Assembly: GCA_038137215.1 (NCBI GenBank)
Contig: JAYQBG010000016.1
Coordinates: 1 to 64,000, forward strand
Length of the DNA: 64,000 nt
Reading direction: 5' to 3'
From: JABJAG01 sp038137215
Lineage (GTDB): Bacteria > Pseudomonadota > Alphaproteobacteria > UBA6615
A program made the translations under genes and the position numbers. Below, in pieces: positions 44,247-52,949 of the stretch. Below the pieces are notes generated by a model. It saw only the letters and a program-made list of their open reading frames with translations, searched no databases and was not told the origin of the DNA. The number at the start of each line of letters is the position of its first letter. The first letter of the stretch is position 1.

Positions 44247-45470
44247 ATGACATTTGATTACACGCCTGTGTACCGTCCAGACTTGCCCGCACCGCGGGAT
44301 CGCTGGACCGGATTTCCGAAGTTCAATTTTATCGGCGGGCACAACGATGCCGAGGCTGTACCGGTCGAGAACTTCATCGCTGCCTCGCAAAGCGTTCTCG
44401 CGCGCGAAGGCCACACCCTCTCAACCTACGGCCTGTCGAGCGGGCCGCAGGGATACCGCCCGCTGCGGGAATTTCTCGCCCGATCCCTGAAGAGCCGCAC
44501 GGGCATGGAACAGAGCCCAGACGACATCATGATCGTCTCGGGCTCGCTGCAGGCGCTTGATCTGGTCAATGCAGTCTTTCTGCAACCTGGCGACACGGTG
44601 ATCGTGGAAGCGGCGACTTATGAAGGAACTTTGCAACGCTTGCAGCGCCTCGGAGTGCGCTATATCGGCATCCCGCTCGACAACGAGGGCATCCGCATGG
44701 ACGCCCTTGCCGCAACCCTCGACGGCCTGAAAGCCGAGGGCGTGACACCAAAATATATCTACACCATCCCCACGGTGCAGAACCCGACCGGCTCGGTTAT
44801 GCCGGAATCCCGGCGCCTGGAACTCCTCGCCCTCGCCCGCGCCCATGGCGTGCCGATCTTCGAGGACGACTGCTATGCCGAACTCACCTTCGGCGGCGCA
44901 CGGCCAAAAGCCATCCGGGCGCTGGATACCGAAGGTCAGGTCATCTATTGCGGGTCGTTCTCGAAGACGATCGCGCCGGCACTGCGGGTCGGGTATCTGA
45001 CCGCCGAGTGGGAGGTCCTCTCCCGATTGCTTGCTGTGAAATACGATGCTGGCTCGGGGTCCCTCGAGCAGATGATGCTCGCCGAGTACTGCTCAACCCA
45101 TTTCGATGATCACGTCAGCAAGCTTCAGGGGGTCCTGAAAGGCAAATGCGAAACGATCATGGAAGCGCTGAACGCGGAGTTTGGTACGGCTGCGGAATTC
45201 GCCGCGCCAAAGGGCGGCATCTTCATCTGGGTCACCCTGCCCGACGCTGTGGACACGACCTTGCTGGCTGAAAAAGCCGGGGCCCGGGGCGTTGCGCTGA
45301 ACCCCGGCGCGAACTGGTCAGCCGATCCTGACACCGGACGCCACAAGATGCGCCTTTGCTTCGGACATCCGAGCCTTCAGGAAATCCACAACGGCGTGGC
45401 CCTGCTGGCAGAAATCTGCCACGAAGAGTTCGGCACCCCCGAGCGCAGCGGCAATATCCAGCGGAGCTAG
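44247..45470 (+). CDS. Class I/II PLP-dependent aminotransferase (LysN/2-aminoadipate type)
   Basis: 407 residues without a GntR domain. Fold-type I layout: SGSLQALDLV near 98-107, NPTG at 179-182, the FEDDCYAE segment with Asp near 207 and PLP lysine Lys240 in CGSFSKTIAPALRVG. It resembles the enzyme half of MocR proteins and 2-aminoadipate transaminases. It starts 40 bases after the molybdenum hydroxylase, so is likely co-transcribed. Confidence 0.87.
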   Translation: MTFDYTPVYRPDLPAPRDRWTGFPKFNFIGGHNDAEAVPVENFIAASQSVLAREGHTLSTYGLSSGPQGYRPLREFLARSLKSRTGMEQSPDDIMIVSGSLQALDLVNAVFLQPGDTVIVEAATYEGTLQRLQRLGVRYIGIPLDNEGIRMDALAATLDGLKAEGVTPKYIYTIPTVQNPTGSVMPESRRLELLALARAHGVPIFEDDCYAELTFGGARPKAIRALDTEGQVIYCGSFSKTIAPALRVGYLTAEWEVLSRLLAVKYDAGSGSLEQMMLAEYCSTHFDDHVSKLQGVLKGKCETIMEALNAEFGTAAEFAAPKGGIFIWVTLPDAVDTTLLAEKAGARGVALNPGANWSADPDTGRHKMRLCFGHPSLQEIHNGVALLAEICHEEFGTPERSGNIQRS

Positions 45471-45480
45471 CCTGGGGGTC

Positions 45481-45597
45481 TCAGGCGCCCAGGTCGTAGC
45501 TCTTCACCATATCGTTCTCACGGAGATCGGCCGTATCCTTGCTAGCGAAGGCGATAAAACCGAAAATTTTCCTATCCGGGAAGAGTTGCGAATAGGA
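45481..45597 (-). pseudogene. Short C-terminal gene remnant (uncertain)
   Basis: The minus-strand frame between TAG (45598-45600) and TGA (45481-45483) encodes 38 residues including KIFGFIAFASKDTADLRE and ending VKSYDLGA. The composition is protein-like and the gap between flanking genes is otherwise unexplained, but no start codon lies in frame and two stops precede it. I do not recognise the family. It may be the tail of a decayed gene or chance. Confidence 0.3.
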
Positions 45598-45658
45598 CTA
45601 TCAAGCCATAGCTTGCCGCTTCAACACCATAATCACTCAAATCAAATTGGAAGAATTC

Positions 45659-46525
45659 ATGGCCGAATACGATTTGACTGGACGTAATGTCATCATGACC
45701 GGCGCGGGCCGCGGGCTCGGGCTGGCGATGACGCAATCCCTGACCGAGGCCGGCGCAAACGTGCTGGCCGCCGCACATATCGCGGACGACTTTCCCGCCC
45801 TGGAAGCATCGGTTGCGGGCAACACCGGCAAGGTGCACTGCGTTGTTGGTGACATTCGAAAGTCCGAAGACTGCGACCGTATCGTGTCCGAAGCCCTCTC
45901 GGCCTTCGGCGCGATCGACGGCCTGGTCAACAATGCCGGACTGACGTTTACATATATCTGGCCCGATGGTCACAAACGGCCCGAATGGCGCGAACGCGGC
46001 GAAATGCCGAAGTTTTATGAAGCGACCGATGAGGTCGTTCAAAACGTGATGGACACCAACTTCGTCGGCGGGGACAAGCTCGCACGACGGGTTGCCCCCC
46101 TGATGATCGAGCAAGGCTGGGGCCGCATTATCAACGTCACCACCATGTACCGGACCATGACCAAACAGGGTGGCGGCACTTATGGCCCGTCAAAGGCTGC
46201 CCTCGAATGTGCCACAGAGATCTGGCACAAGGATCTCGAAGGTACCGGTGTCACAGTCAACATCCTCAATCCCGGCGCCGGTGCCGCAACGCCCGGCATG
46301 TCGGATGAGATGAAGGAACGGGACAAGACACTGGATAACCCCGTCCTGATCGAGGCCGATCTGATGAAGGCGCCGATTGTCTGGCTGATGTCGGACGCTA
46401 CCAATGACATCAGCGGCATGCGCTACGACGCCAAGCCCTGGGACCCGAGCAAACCAGCCGCAGAAGAGGCCGAACGGATCGGCGCCAAGGCCGGTGTCCT
46501 GCTCTACTCGATGCCGGATTACTAA
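45659..46525 (+). CDS. SDR family oxidoreductase
   Basis: 288 residues from ATG 45659 (GGAAG 6 bases upstream). TGAGRGLGLA at 13-22, NNAG near 88, YGPSK for the catalytic pair; the usual Ser position lies in NVTTMYRT, where Thr replaces Ser. An insertion after the NNAG motif (about 92-115, HKRPEWRERGE) and a long C-terminal tail rich in Pro distinguish it from the other SDRs in the window. It is coupled to the MFS gene downstream. Confidence 0.85.
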   Translation: MAEYDLTGRNVIMTGAGRGLGLAMTQSLTEAGANVLAAAHIADDFPALEASVAGNTGKVHCVVGDIRKSEDCDRIVSEALSAFGAIDGLVNNAGLTFTYIWPDGHKRPEWRERGEMPKFYEATDEVVQNVMDTNFVGGDKLARRVAPLMIEQGWGRIINVTTMYRTMTKQGGGTYGPSKAALECATEIWHKDLEGTGVTVNILNPGAGAATPGMSDEMKERDKTLDNPVLIEADLMKAPIVWLMSDATNDISGMRYDAKPWDPSKPAAEEAERIGAKAGVLLYSMPDY

Positions 46526-46526
46526 A

Positions 46527-47744
46527 CTGAGCGATCCACAAACGAGTCCGGGTACCGGTGGATATGTCGGGCCAACGATCCTTCTGACTCTAATCCAGAT
46601 CATGATTTCATGGGCGGTCTTTGCGCCGCCGGTGCTGGCCAAGCAGGCACTTCCCGATATGGGACTGGATCCGGCATGGATCGGCATGCAGCCGACGATC
46701 CTGTTCACCGCGGCAACCTTCAGTTCGATGATGTCGGCCGGTCTGGTCGCCCGCTTCAACCCGATGCGGGCCTCTCAGGTCATGGTTTTACTCTGCGCGG
46801 TCGGCAGCGTATGCATCGCCACGGGAAACCTTTGGCTCGTGGCACTCGGGAGCGCCCTGATCGGCGCAGCGCTAGGCCCGACAACACCGGCAAGTTCGCA
46901 TATTCTCTCGCGCGTGACCCCGCGAGCGGTGCAACCTCTTGTCTTCTCCATCAAACAGACAGGTGTGCCGCTGGGCGGCGTGCTCGCGGGATTTGTCGGA
47001 CCGCCCCTGACCCTGATGTGGGACTGGCATGTTGCCATCATGGTGGTTGCCGCGGCCTGTCTGGCAACGGCCGTCCTGACCGAGATTTGGGTGCGTGGCT
47101 ATGCCCGATATGCCGACCGAAAAATTCAGCTGCGCCTCGAACTGATAGGGCCGATCCGCCTTCTGTTGAAGAGCCCGGTTCTGCGCTGGATGATCGCCGG
47201 CTGTGTCCCGCTAGTCATCGCGCAATATGCGCTGACAACATTTATCGTGCTCTACCTGCAGGAAGACATCGGCCTGTCGGTGATCACCGCCGGGGCGATT
47301 CTGGCCGTGGCGCAGGCCAGCGGTGGTACCGGTCGTATCGTTTTCGGAGCGATCGCGTCCCGCTGGGCCACGCCGCTTGTGACCCTTCTGATGCTGGCCC
47401 TGCTGGCCTCGACAGCGGCATTCCTGACCGCCTCTCTCACCCAATCCTGGCCGCTGGCCCTGATCTATGGTGTCGGGGTGCTGTTCGGTGCCGGCGCGGC
47501 AGGATGGAACGGAGTTTATCTGGCCGAAGCCGCCCGTCGCGCGCCCGGCGGTGAGGTCAGCCGTACGACCGGTGCCATCGGCTTTATCATTTTCGGTGCC
47601 GTTGTGATCGGACCGGCAGTCTTTGGCGGGATTGTCGCCACGGTGTCCTATGAAGTGGCCTATGCCGGGATCGGCGTGCTGGTGTTTACCAGCGTCTTTT
47701 CGTTCCTGCGCGCGATTAAACTCGTCAAGGCCGACACAGCCTAG
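46527..47744 (+). CDS. MFS transporter
   Basis: 405 residues with about twelve helices and internal repeats of Gly-rich segments (LGSALIGAALGPTTPASS near 110). No ATG, GTG or TTG sits near the first helix; the best candidate start is CTG at 46527, one base after the SDR stop, giving MSDPQTSPGTGGY. The alternative ATG at 46602 would remove part of helix 1. The CTG start implies coupling to SDR translation. Its stop and that of the convergent acyl-CoA synthetase share CTAG (47741-47744). Confidence 0.82.
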   Translation: MSDPQTSPGTGGYVGPTILLTLIQIMISWAVFAPPVLAKQALPDMGLDPAWIGMQPTILFTAATFSSMMSAGLVARFNPMRASQVMVLLCAVGSVCIATGNLWLVALGSALIGAALGPTTPASSHILSRVTPRAVQPLVFSIKQTGVPLGGVLAGFVGPPLTLMWDWHVAIMVVAAACLATAVLTEIWVRGYARYADRKIQLRLELIGPIRLLLKSPVLRWMIAGCVPLVIAQYALTTFIVLYLQEDIGLSVITAGAILAVAQASGGTGRIVFGAIASRWATPLVTLLMLALLASTAAFLTASLTQSWPLALIYGVGVLFGAGAAGWNGVYLAEAARRAPGGEVSRTTGAIGFIIFGAVVIGPAVFGGIVATVSYEVAYAGIGVLVFTSVFSFLRAIKLVKADTA

Positions 47745-49297
47745 ACCGCCCGGTCACGGCCTTCCCAGAACTTCTCGCGCATATCCTTCTTGCGGACCTT
47801 CCCCACAGGGGATCGCGGCAACTCATCCCAAAATTCCACGCTTTTGGGAGCTTTCACACTCCCAAGCTCGTCCTTGCAAAGGGCGATGATCTCGTCCTCG
47901 CTGGCCGTTTGACCCGGCTTGAGTTCGACGATCGCCTTGACCGCCTCGCCCCATTTTTCGTCTGGCACGCCGATGACGGCGCAGTCCTGCACGGCATCAT
48001 GGCCCCAGACGACCTGCTCGATCTCAGAGGGATAGACGTTGAAGCCGCCGGTGATGATCATGTCCTTCTTGCGATCGACAATGTAGATGAAGCCGTCCTC
48101 ATCCTTCACGCCGATATCACCGGTCCGGTGCCAGCCGTTTGAGGTTGTGACCTCATCCGTTGCTTCCTTGTTCTTGAAATAACCCGCCATCACGAGAGAA
48201 CCGCGCACGACAATCTCTCCCCGCTCACCCACGGGCATGATGTTGTCGTCGTCATCCATGATTTCGACCGGGGTCAGAAGCGCTGGCTGGCCGCAACTGG
48301 CAAGCCGGTGGGCCCTGTTGGATTCCAGCGCCTCGATATGGGTTTCCGGCGACATATAGGTGCAGATCATCGGGGCTTCCGCCTGACCGTAAGACTGCGC
48401 CATCACCGGGCCGAAGACGTCGATAGCCTCTTTCAACTTATCGACCGACATGGGCGCGGCGGCATAAACGAAATACTCCAGCGAGGAATAGTCGTAGTTC
48501 CGGACTTCCGGGTGAGCCAGCATCACGTAAATCGCGGTGGGCGGCAGAAACAGCGTCGTCACGCCATATTTCTCGATATTCTGCATCAACTCGGGCAATT
48601 GCAAGCCGTTCATGACGATATTGGTTGTGCCTTCGGCCATCATTGACAGCGCGACGACACCAGCGGCATGGGTCATCGGCGCAGCACAGAGGTGAACCGG
48701 GGGCTTTTTCGGTGGCAAATGGGCCAGCCAGGCCGAAACCATGGTTTCGAAAAGCCGATTGGTCCAGAGGATCCCCTTGGGCCGGCCGGTGGTGCCGCCG
48801 GAGGAAAAAATCCCGCAGATATCATCGGGATTGTCGGGGAAGTCCGGCGCGGTCCCTTCGTGACCGGAAACAAAATCTTCAAAGGACGAAGCGTTTGCAC
48901 CCACCGCATCGAGGCAGACATAGTTAACGATGCGCGGACACTTCTCTCGAAGCACTTCAATATTGCCTTCGAACTCACTGTTATAGAATAGGAATTCTAC
49001 TTCATTGTGATCGAGAATATAGGCGTTCTCAGCGATCGCGTTACGTGCGTTGATTGGCACCCAGGCCCCGCCCGCACGGTAGAGTCCCAGCAACGCATCG
49101 AAGGCGCGGGTGTGATTGGGGCTGTAGATGGCCGCCTTCTTGCCGTATCCAAACCCGGCATCGATCATGGCCAGGGCCGTGCGGTGGGACAGGTCGCGGG
49201 CCTCGGCATGGGTTGTGACTGCGCCGTCTTCGGCGACCATGAAGGCACGATCCGGATGGAGCAAAGCCCCACGGTCGAAAAAGTCGATAACGCGCAA
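47741..49297 (-). CDS. Acyl-CoA synthetase (AMP-dependent)
   Basis: 518 residues of the ANL superfamily. Core ATP loop FSSGGTTGRPKGILWTN near 165-181, SYGQAEAP near 312, YTGDIG-like HRTGDIGVKDEDGF near 400-413, and the C-terminal lysine in SPVGKVRKKDMR near 500. It activates a carboxylic acid to its CoA ester through an acyl-adenylate. Located 120 bases downstream of a quinone oxidoreductase and an SDR on the same strand, with a family C repeat between. The acid is unknown. Confidence 0.9.
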   Translation of the reverse strand: MRVIDFFDRGALLHPDRAFMVAEDGAVTTHAEARDLSHRTALAMIDAGFGYGKKAAIYSPNHTRAFDALLGLYRAGGAWVPINARNAIAENAYILDHNEVEFLFYNSEFEGNIEVLREKCPRIVNYVCLDAVGANASSFEDFVSGHEGTAPDFPDNPDDICGIFSSGGTTGRPKGILWTNRLFETMVSAWLAHLPPKKPPVHLCAAPMTHAAGVVALSMMAEGTTNIVMNGLQLPELMQNIEKYGVTTLFLPPTAIYVMLAHPEVRNYDYSSLEYFVYAAAPMSVDKLKEAIDVFGPVMAQSYGQAEAPMICTYMSPETHIEALESNRAHRLASCGQPALLTPVEIMDDDDNIMPVGERGEIVVRGSLVMAGYFKNKEATDEVTTSNGWHRTGDIGVKDEDGFIYIVDRKKDMIITGGFNVYPSEIEQVVWGHDAVQDCAVIGVPDEKWGEAVKAIVELKPGQTASEDEIIALCKDELGSVKAPKSVEFWDELPRSPVGKVRKKDMREKFWEGRDRAV

Positions 49298-49317
49298 TCC
49301 TTGGCCTCCCCAAGCGC

Positions 49318-49404
49318 CTCATCCTCCGTCAGGCTCAGGATGAGGCAATCTGCGTGAACCCTAAATCAAACCTCATGCCGAGCCTGACGAAGCACGAGGT
49401 TTGA
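49318..49404. repeat. Dispersed palindromic repeat, family C (copy 1)
   Basis: CCTCATCCTCCGTCAGGCTCAGGATGAGG and, 30 bases on, CCTCATGCCGAGCCTGACGAAGCACGAGG (shown here in words only as two inverted halves sharing GAGCCTGACGAAG). It lies between quinone oxidoreductase and acyl-CoA synthetase genes. Confidence 0.75.
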
Positions 49405-49417
49405 CGCCCCAAAGTTC

Positions 49418-50395
49418 CTAGGGCACCAGCATGCTGATGCCGGTCAGTTTCCGGGATTCGATATCCTTATGCAGTTTCACCGCATCTTTTAGCGGATAGC
49501 GCTGGTTGATCTTCACCTTCACCTTGCCGGTACGGATCATCGAGAACACGCGCTTGGAACTGTGCAGCAGATCCTCGCGCTTGGCCGTCCAGTTGAACAG
49601 CGAGGCGCGGGTCAGGAACCAGGCTTTCGCCATATAGCGAAACTCATTCAGATCGACCATGGGGACCGGGCCCGACGCACCGCCGAAGCTGGCCAGCAGG
49701 CCCCTTTCCTTCAGGCATCCCAGGGAAATTTCATAGGTATCCTTGCCGACCGGATCGAAGACCACATCGACGCCTGCGCCCTTGGTGATCTTCTGGACTT
49801 CCTTGACCACGTCCTTTTTCGAAGTGTCGATGGCGTGTTTGGCGCCCGCGCGCAGGATTTCCCTGCACTTGGCGGCCGAGGATGCCGTTCCGATGACGGC
49901 CGCGCCACGGGACTTGGCCCACTGGCACAGCAGCAGGCCGACACCGCCCGATGCCGAGTGCATCATCACGACGTCACCCTTTTTCACCTTGCCGACGCGC
50001 TCGACGAGCATTTCAACGGTCATGCCCTTGAGATGGGTCGCAGCGGCAATCTCGTCAGAGATGTCCCGCGGAATCGGCACACAGATCGCCGCCGGGACGT
50101 TCTGGGCTTCGGAATAGGTACCGACCTTGCCGATATAGACCACCCGCTGGCCGACCTTGAGGTCCTTGACCCCGGCGCCGACAGCTTCAACCACGCCGGC
50201 GGCTTCCGACCCGATGCCTGTCGGCATTTCCAGCGGATAACGGCCAGTGCGGTGGTTGATATCGATGAAATTGAACCCGACCGCGGTATGCCGCACCGTC
50301 ACTTCACCCTTTTTGGGCTTGCCGACGGTCACGGTTTTCCACTTCATGACCGACGCGCCTCCCGGCTTCTCGATTTGAATGGCTTTGACGTCCAT
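49418..50395 (-). CDS. Zinc-free medium-chain quinone oxidoreductase
   Basis: 325 residues from ATG 50395 with GAGGAAG upstream. GFNFIDINHRTGRYP near 40-54 and GIGSEAAGVVEAVG near 60 mark QOR/zeta-crystallin proteins, with the NADPH motif SASGGVGLLL near 148-157. No zinc-binding Cys cluster is present. It reduces quinones or enones with NADPH. It follows the SDR by 40 bases. Confidence 0.9.
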   Translation of the reverse strand: MDVKAIQIEKPGGASVMKWKTVTVGKPKKGEVTVRHTAVGFNFIDINHRTGRYPLEMPTGIGSEAAGVVEAVGAGVKDLKVGQRVVYIGKVGTYSEAQNVPAAICVPIPRDISDEIAAATHLKGMTVEMLVERVGKVKKGDVVMMHSASGGVGLLLCQWAKSRGAAVIGTASSAAKCREILRAGAKHAIDTSKKDVVKEVQKITKGAGVDVVFDPVGKDTYEISLGCLKERGLLASFGGASGPVPMVDLNEFRYMAKAWFLTRASLFNWTAKREDLLHSSKRVFSMIRTGKVKVKINQRYPLKDAVKLHKDIESRKLTGISMLVP

Positions 50396-50435
50396 GGAAC
50401 TTCCTCTCATGTGCGGAATGGATGGTGGCAGACGC

Positions 50436-51188
50436 TTAGGCCGAGGTGCGGCCCGCATCCACCTTCAGAAGGGTGCCGGTCATATGTGGCGCTTCATCGG
50501 ACAAGGCAAATGCGACCAGCGCCGCAATTTCCTCGGGCTCGACAATCTCACCCATGGGAATATTCGGCAGCGCAGCTTCCACATAGCCGTCCACGGTCTC
50601 TACGGGTGCTGTGCGCGCCATGCCCGGCACGATGGTGTTCACCCGGATCTTGTGGGGGGCCAGTTCGACGGCGAGTGCGCGCATCATCTGGTGCACCCCG
50701 CCCTTGCTCGACACGTAGGGCAGCAGGTTCGGTGCCGGGCGGATGGCCGTCGAAGAGCCGGTCGCCATCAGCGAGCCACCCTCGCCCTGAGCGATCAGCA
50801 CCCGTGCGCCAGCCTGCAGGGTCAGGAACGCCCCGGTCAGGTTGACGGCGAGCACCCGATTCCAGTCATCCAGGTCCCAGTCCTGGAAATCGGTCCACGA
50901 ACTGAAAGCGCCTGCATTGGCGATCGCGCCGTCCAGGCGTCCGAATTCGGCCACGCTGCCGTCCATGAGCGCGGTGATCTGCGCCGGGTCGGTCACATCG
51001 GTCGGGATGGCAATCCCGCCGCCTTCCAGATTGGACATGGCGGCAACGGTCTCATCGAGCCCCGCTTCGTCCAAACCGGCGACAGCGATCAGCGCGCCTT
51101 CGCTGGCCGCCCGCAGCGCCATGGCGCGTCCGAGCCCGGATTCCGCGCCCGTGATGGCAAAAACCTTGTCCGATAGACGTCCTGACAT
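50436..51188 (-). CDS. SDR family oxidoreductase
   Basis: 250 residues from ATG 51188, GGGGAG 4 bases upstream. ITGAESGLGRA near 12-22, ANAGAFSS near 85, and YVSSK for YxxxK. N-terminal pattern TG-x3-GxG with Glu-Ser in the loop suggests NAD preference. First gene of an SDR-QOR-acyl-CoA-synthetase run; divergent from the sulfurtransferase, with a GACGCC/GGCGTC hairpin at 51277-51295 between. Confidence 0.86.
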   Translation of the reverse strand: MSGRLSDKVFAITGAESGLGRAMALRAASEGALIAVAGLDEAGLDETVAAMSNLEGGGIAIPTDVTDPAQITALMDGSVAEFGRLDGAIANAGAFSSWTDFQDWDLDDWNRVLAVNLTGAFLTLQAGARVLIAQGEGGSLMATGSSTAIRPAPNLLPYVSSKGGVHQMMRALAVELAPHKIRVNTIVPGMARTAPVETVDGYVEAALPNIPMGEIVEPEEIAALVAFALSDEAPHMTGTLLKVDAGRTSA

Positions 51189-51349
51189 AACTCCCCACAG
51201 CAATAATCATTTGTCGCTCGACCACACCGCGCGCACACTTGTTGACGCAACTGTAGTACAACATGAACGCGTACGCGACGCCTTCAATCGGCGTCACAAC
51301 ACTGGCACATTTGCTGGCTCAGAATTGACACGCACGGGAGCACGTTCAC

Positions 51350-52225
51350 ATGGCTGAGGAAACACTCGATCCCGAACTTCTTGTCGATGCCGCATGGCTG
51401 GCCGCGCATCTCGACGATCCGGACCTTGTGGTCTTTGACACGACAACGGTACTCGTTCCCGATCCGGAACTCGAATACCGGGTCGAGGGTGACCGCGCGG
51501 GCTGGTCGAAGGGCCATATCCCGAGCGCCTGCTATCTGAATTGTCAGGACGACCTTTCGATCACGCCCCACGAGTTCCGCTTCACCCTGCCCGACCCGGA
51601 CGACTTCGCACGCCGGGCCAGCGCGCTGGGGATTGGTAAAGACAACCGGCTGGTGCTCTATAGCCGCACCCAGCCTTTCTGGGCCACGCGCGCCTGGTGG
51701 TCCTTCTACGCCATGGGCTTCGACGGCGCGATGGTGCTGGACGGAGGCTACCAGGCCTGGGTCGATGGCGGTCATCCGGTCTCGACCGATCCCTGCACGC
51801 TGGAACCCGCAACCTTCACCGCCCGCCCGCGGCGCGAGGTGATCTACGGCAAGAATGACGTGCTCGCGGTTCTCGACAAGCCGGAGGTGGCCGTGGTCAA
51901 CGCGCTCTCCGCCGAACAATTCAGCGGATCGGGCGGCATGACCTTCGGACGTCCGGGCCGGATTGCCAACAGCGTGAACGTGCCCTATGCCCAGGTCTGC
52001 AACATGGAGACCGGGGTCTTTGCCCCTGCCGACAAGTTGCGCGGAATGTTCGAAGGCGCCGGCGCGACCCCGGACCGAAAGATCGTGAACTATTGCGGCG
52101 GCGGCATATCCGCCACGCTGGGCTTCTTCGCCCAGAAGGCGCTCGGCTACGAAGATGTGGCGCTCTATGACGCATCGATGCAGGAATGGGGCAAGGACGA
52201 GAGTCTCCCTATGGAAAAAGACTGA
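51350..52225 (+). CDS. Rhodanese-type sulfurtransferase (two-domain)
   Basis: 291 residues with two rhodanese domains. The C-terminal domain carries the active cysteine Cys249 in the loop CGGGIS; the N-terminal one has LYSRTQ and no cysteine, as in TST/MST proteins. The CGGGIS loop differs from CRKGVT (thiosulfate) and CGSGVT (mercaptopyruvate), so the donor is uncertain. GGGAG lies before ATG. The 3' end shows a perfect 22-base tandem duplication running over the stop. Confidence 0.87.
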   Translation: MAEETLDPELLVDAAWLAAHLDDPDLVVFDTTTVLVPDPELEYRVEGDRAGWSKGHIPSACYLNCQDDLSITPHEFRFTLPDPDDFARRASALGIGKDNRLVLYSRTQPFWATRAWWSFYAMGFDGAMVLDGGYQAWVDGGHPVSTDPCTLEPATFTARPRREVIYGKNDVLAVLDKPEVAVVNALSAEQFSGSGGMTFGRPGRIANSVNVPYAQVCNMETGVFAPADKLRGMFEGAGATPDRKIVNYCGGGISATLGFFAQKALGYEDVALYDASMQEWGKDESLPMEKD

Positions 52226-52252
52226 TCAGACTATGGAAAAAGACTGATCAGA
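52209..52252 (+). repeat. Tandem 22-bp duplication over a stop codon
   Basis: The 22-base unit CTATGGAAAAAGACTGATCA(GA) occurs twice without any change at 52209-52230 and 52231-52252. The first copy contains the last codons and TGA of the sulfurtransferase; the second is non-coding. Perfect identity indicates a very recent slippage or recombination event. Confidence 0.95.
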
Positions 52253-52274
52253 ACCCCACAAAAGGACGCCAGCT

Positions 52275-52934
52275 ATGTTTTTCAATCCGCTCGAAGTCGG
52301 GATGAAACCCGATCCGTTGAAGTACACGGTCTATAACGCTCTGGTCGTTCCCCGCCCGATCGGCTGGATTTCGACGATGAGCGCAGACGGCGTGGTCAAT
52401 CTGGCACCCTTCAGTTTCTTCAATGCCCTGAGCGGTGATCCGCCCTGCGTCATGTACTGCCCCAACGCGGTCAAACCGGGCACAGACGAAAAGAAGGACA
52501 GCTACACGAACGTCCAGGAAACCGGCGAGTTCGTGTTCAATATGTGCACGTGGGGCCTGCGCCATGAGATGATGGCCAGCGCAGCGCACTCTCCGGCGAG
52601 TGTGGATGAAATGGCAGCCGCAGGCCTCGAGGCCGCGCCCTGCCACAACGTCAAACCGCCGCGGGTCAAAGCATCTCCCGTGGCGCTCGAATGCAAGCAC
52701 TACAAGACCATCGACATGCCGCCCGGCGTCTCAAGTCAGTCACACATGATTATCGGACAGGTGGTCGGTATCCATATCGATGACGACATCATTTCGGACG
52801 GTATGGTGGATGTGCACAAGATGGAACTGATCGCGCGGCTTGGCTATCTCGACTATGCCAAGATCGAAAGCGAGAACATCGTCTCGCTCAAGCGACCGGA
52901 TCGGGGCACCCACGTCCAGCCAGGCGACAAGTAA
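52275..52934 (+). CDS. Flavin reductase-like FMN-binding split-barrel protein
   Basis: 219 residues. VVPRPIGWISTMSADGVVNLAPFSFF near 25-50 (in two parts) is the typical FMN-binding start of the flavin-reductase-like family, with TGEFVFNM near 82. The family uses NAD(P)H to reduce FMN or acts as an oxidoreductase on its own. It could supply reduced flavin to group-D monooxygenases such as that at 7617, but distance makes this only a possibility. AAAGGA precedes ATG. It lies 15 bases upstream of the amidohydrolase. Confidence 0.82.
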   Translation: MFFNPLEVGMKPDPLKYTVYNALVVPRPIGWISTMSADGVVNLAPFSFFNALSGDPPCVMYCPNAVKPGTDEKKDSYTNVQETGEFVFNMCTWGLRHEMMASAAHSPASVDEMAAAGLEAAPCHNVKPPRVKASPVALECKHYKTIDMPPGVSSQSHMIIGQVVGIHIDDDIISDGMVDVHKMELIARLGYLDYAKIESENIVSLKRPDRGTHVQPGDK

Positions 52935-52949
52935 CCGGAGAAAAACGCC

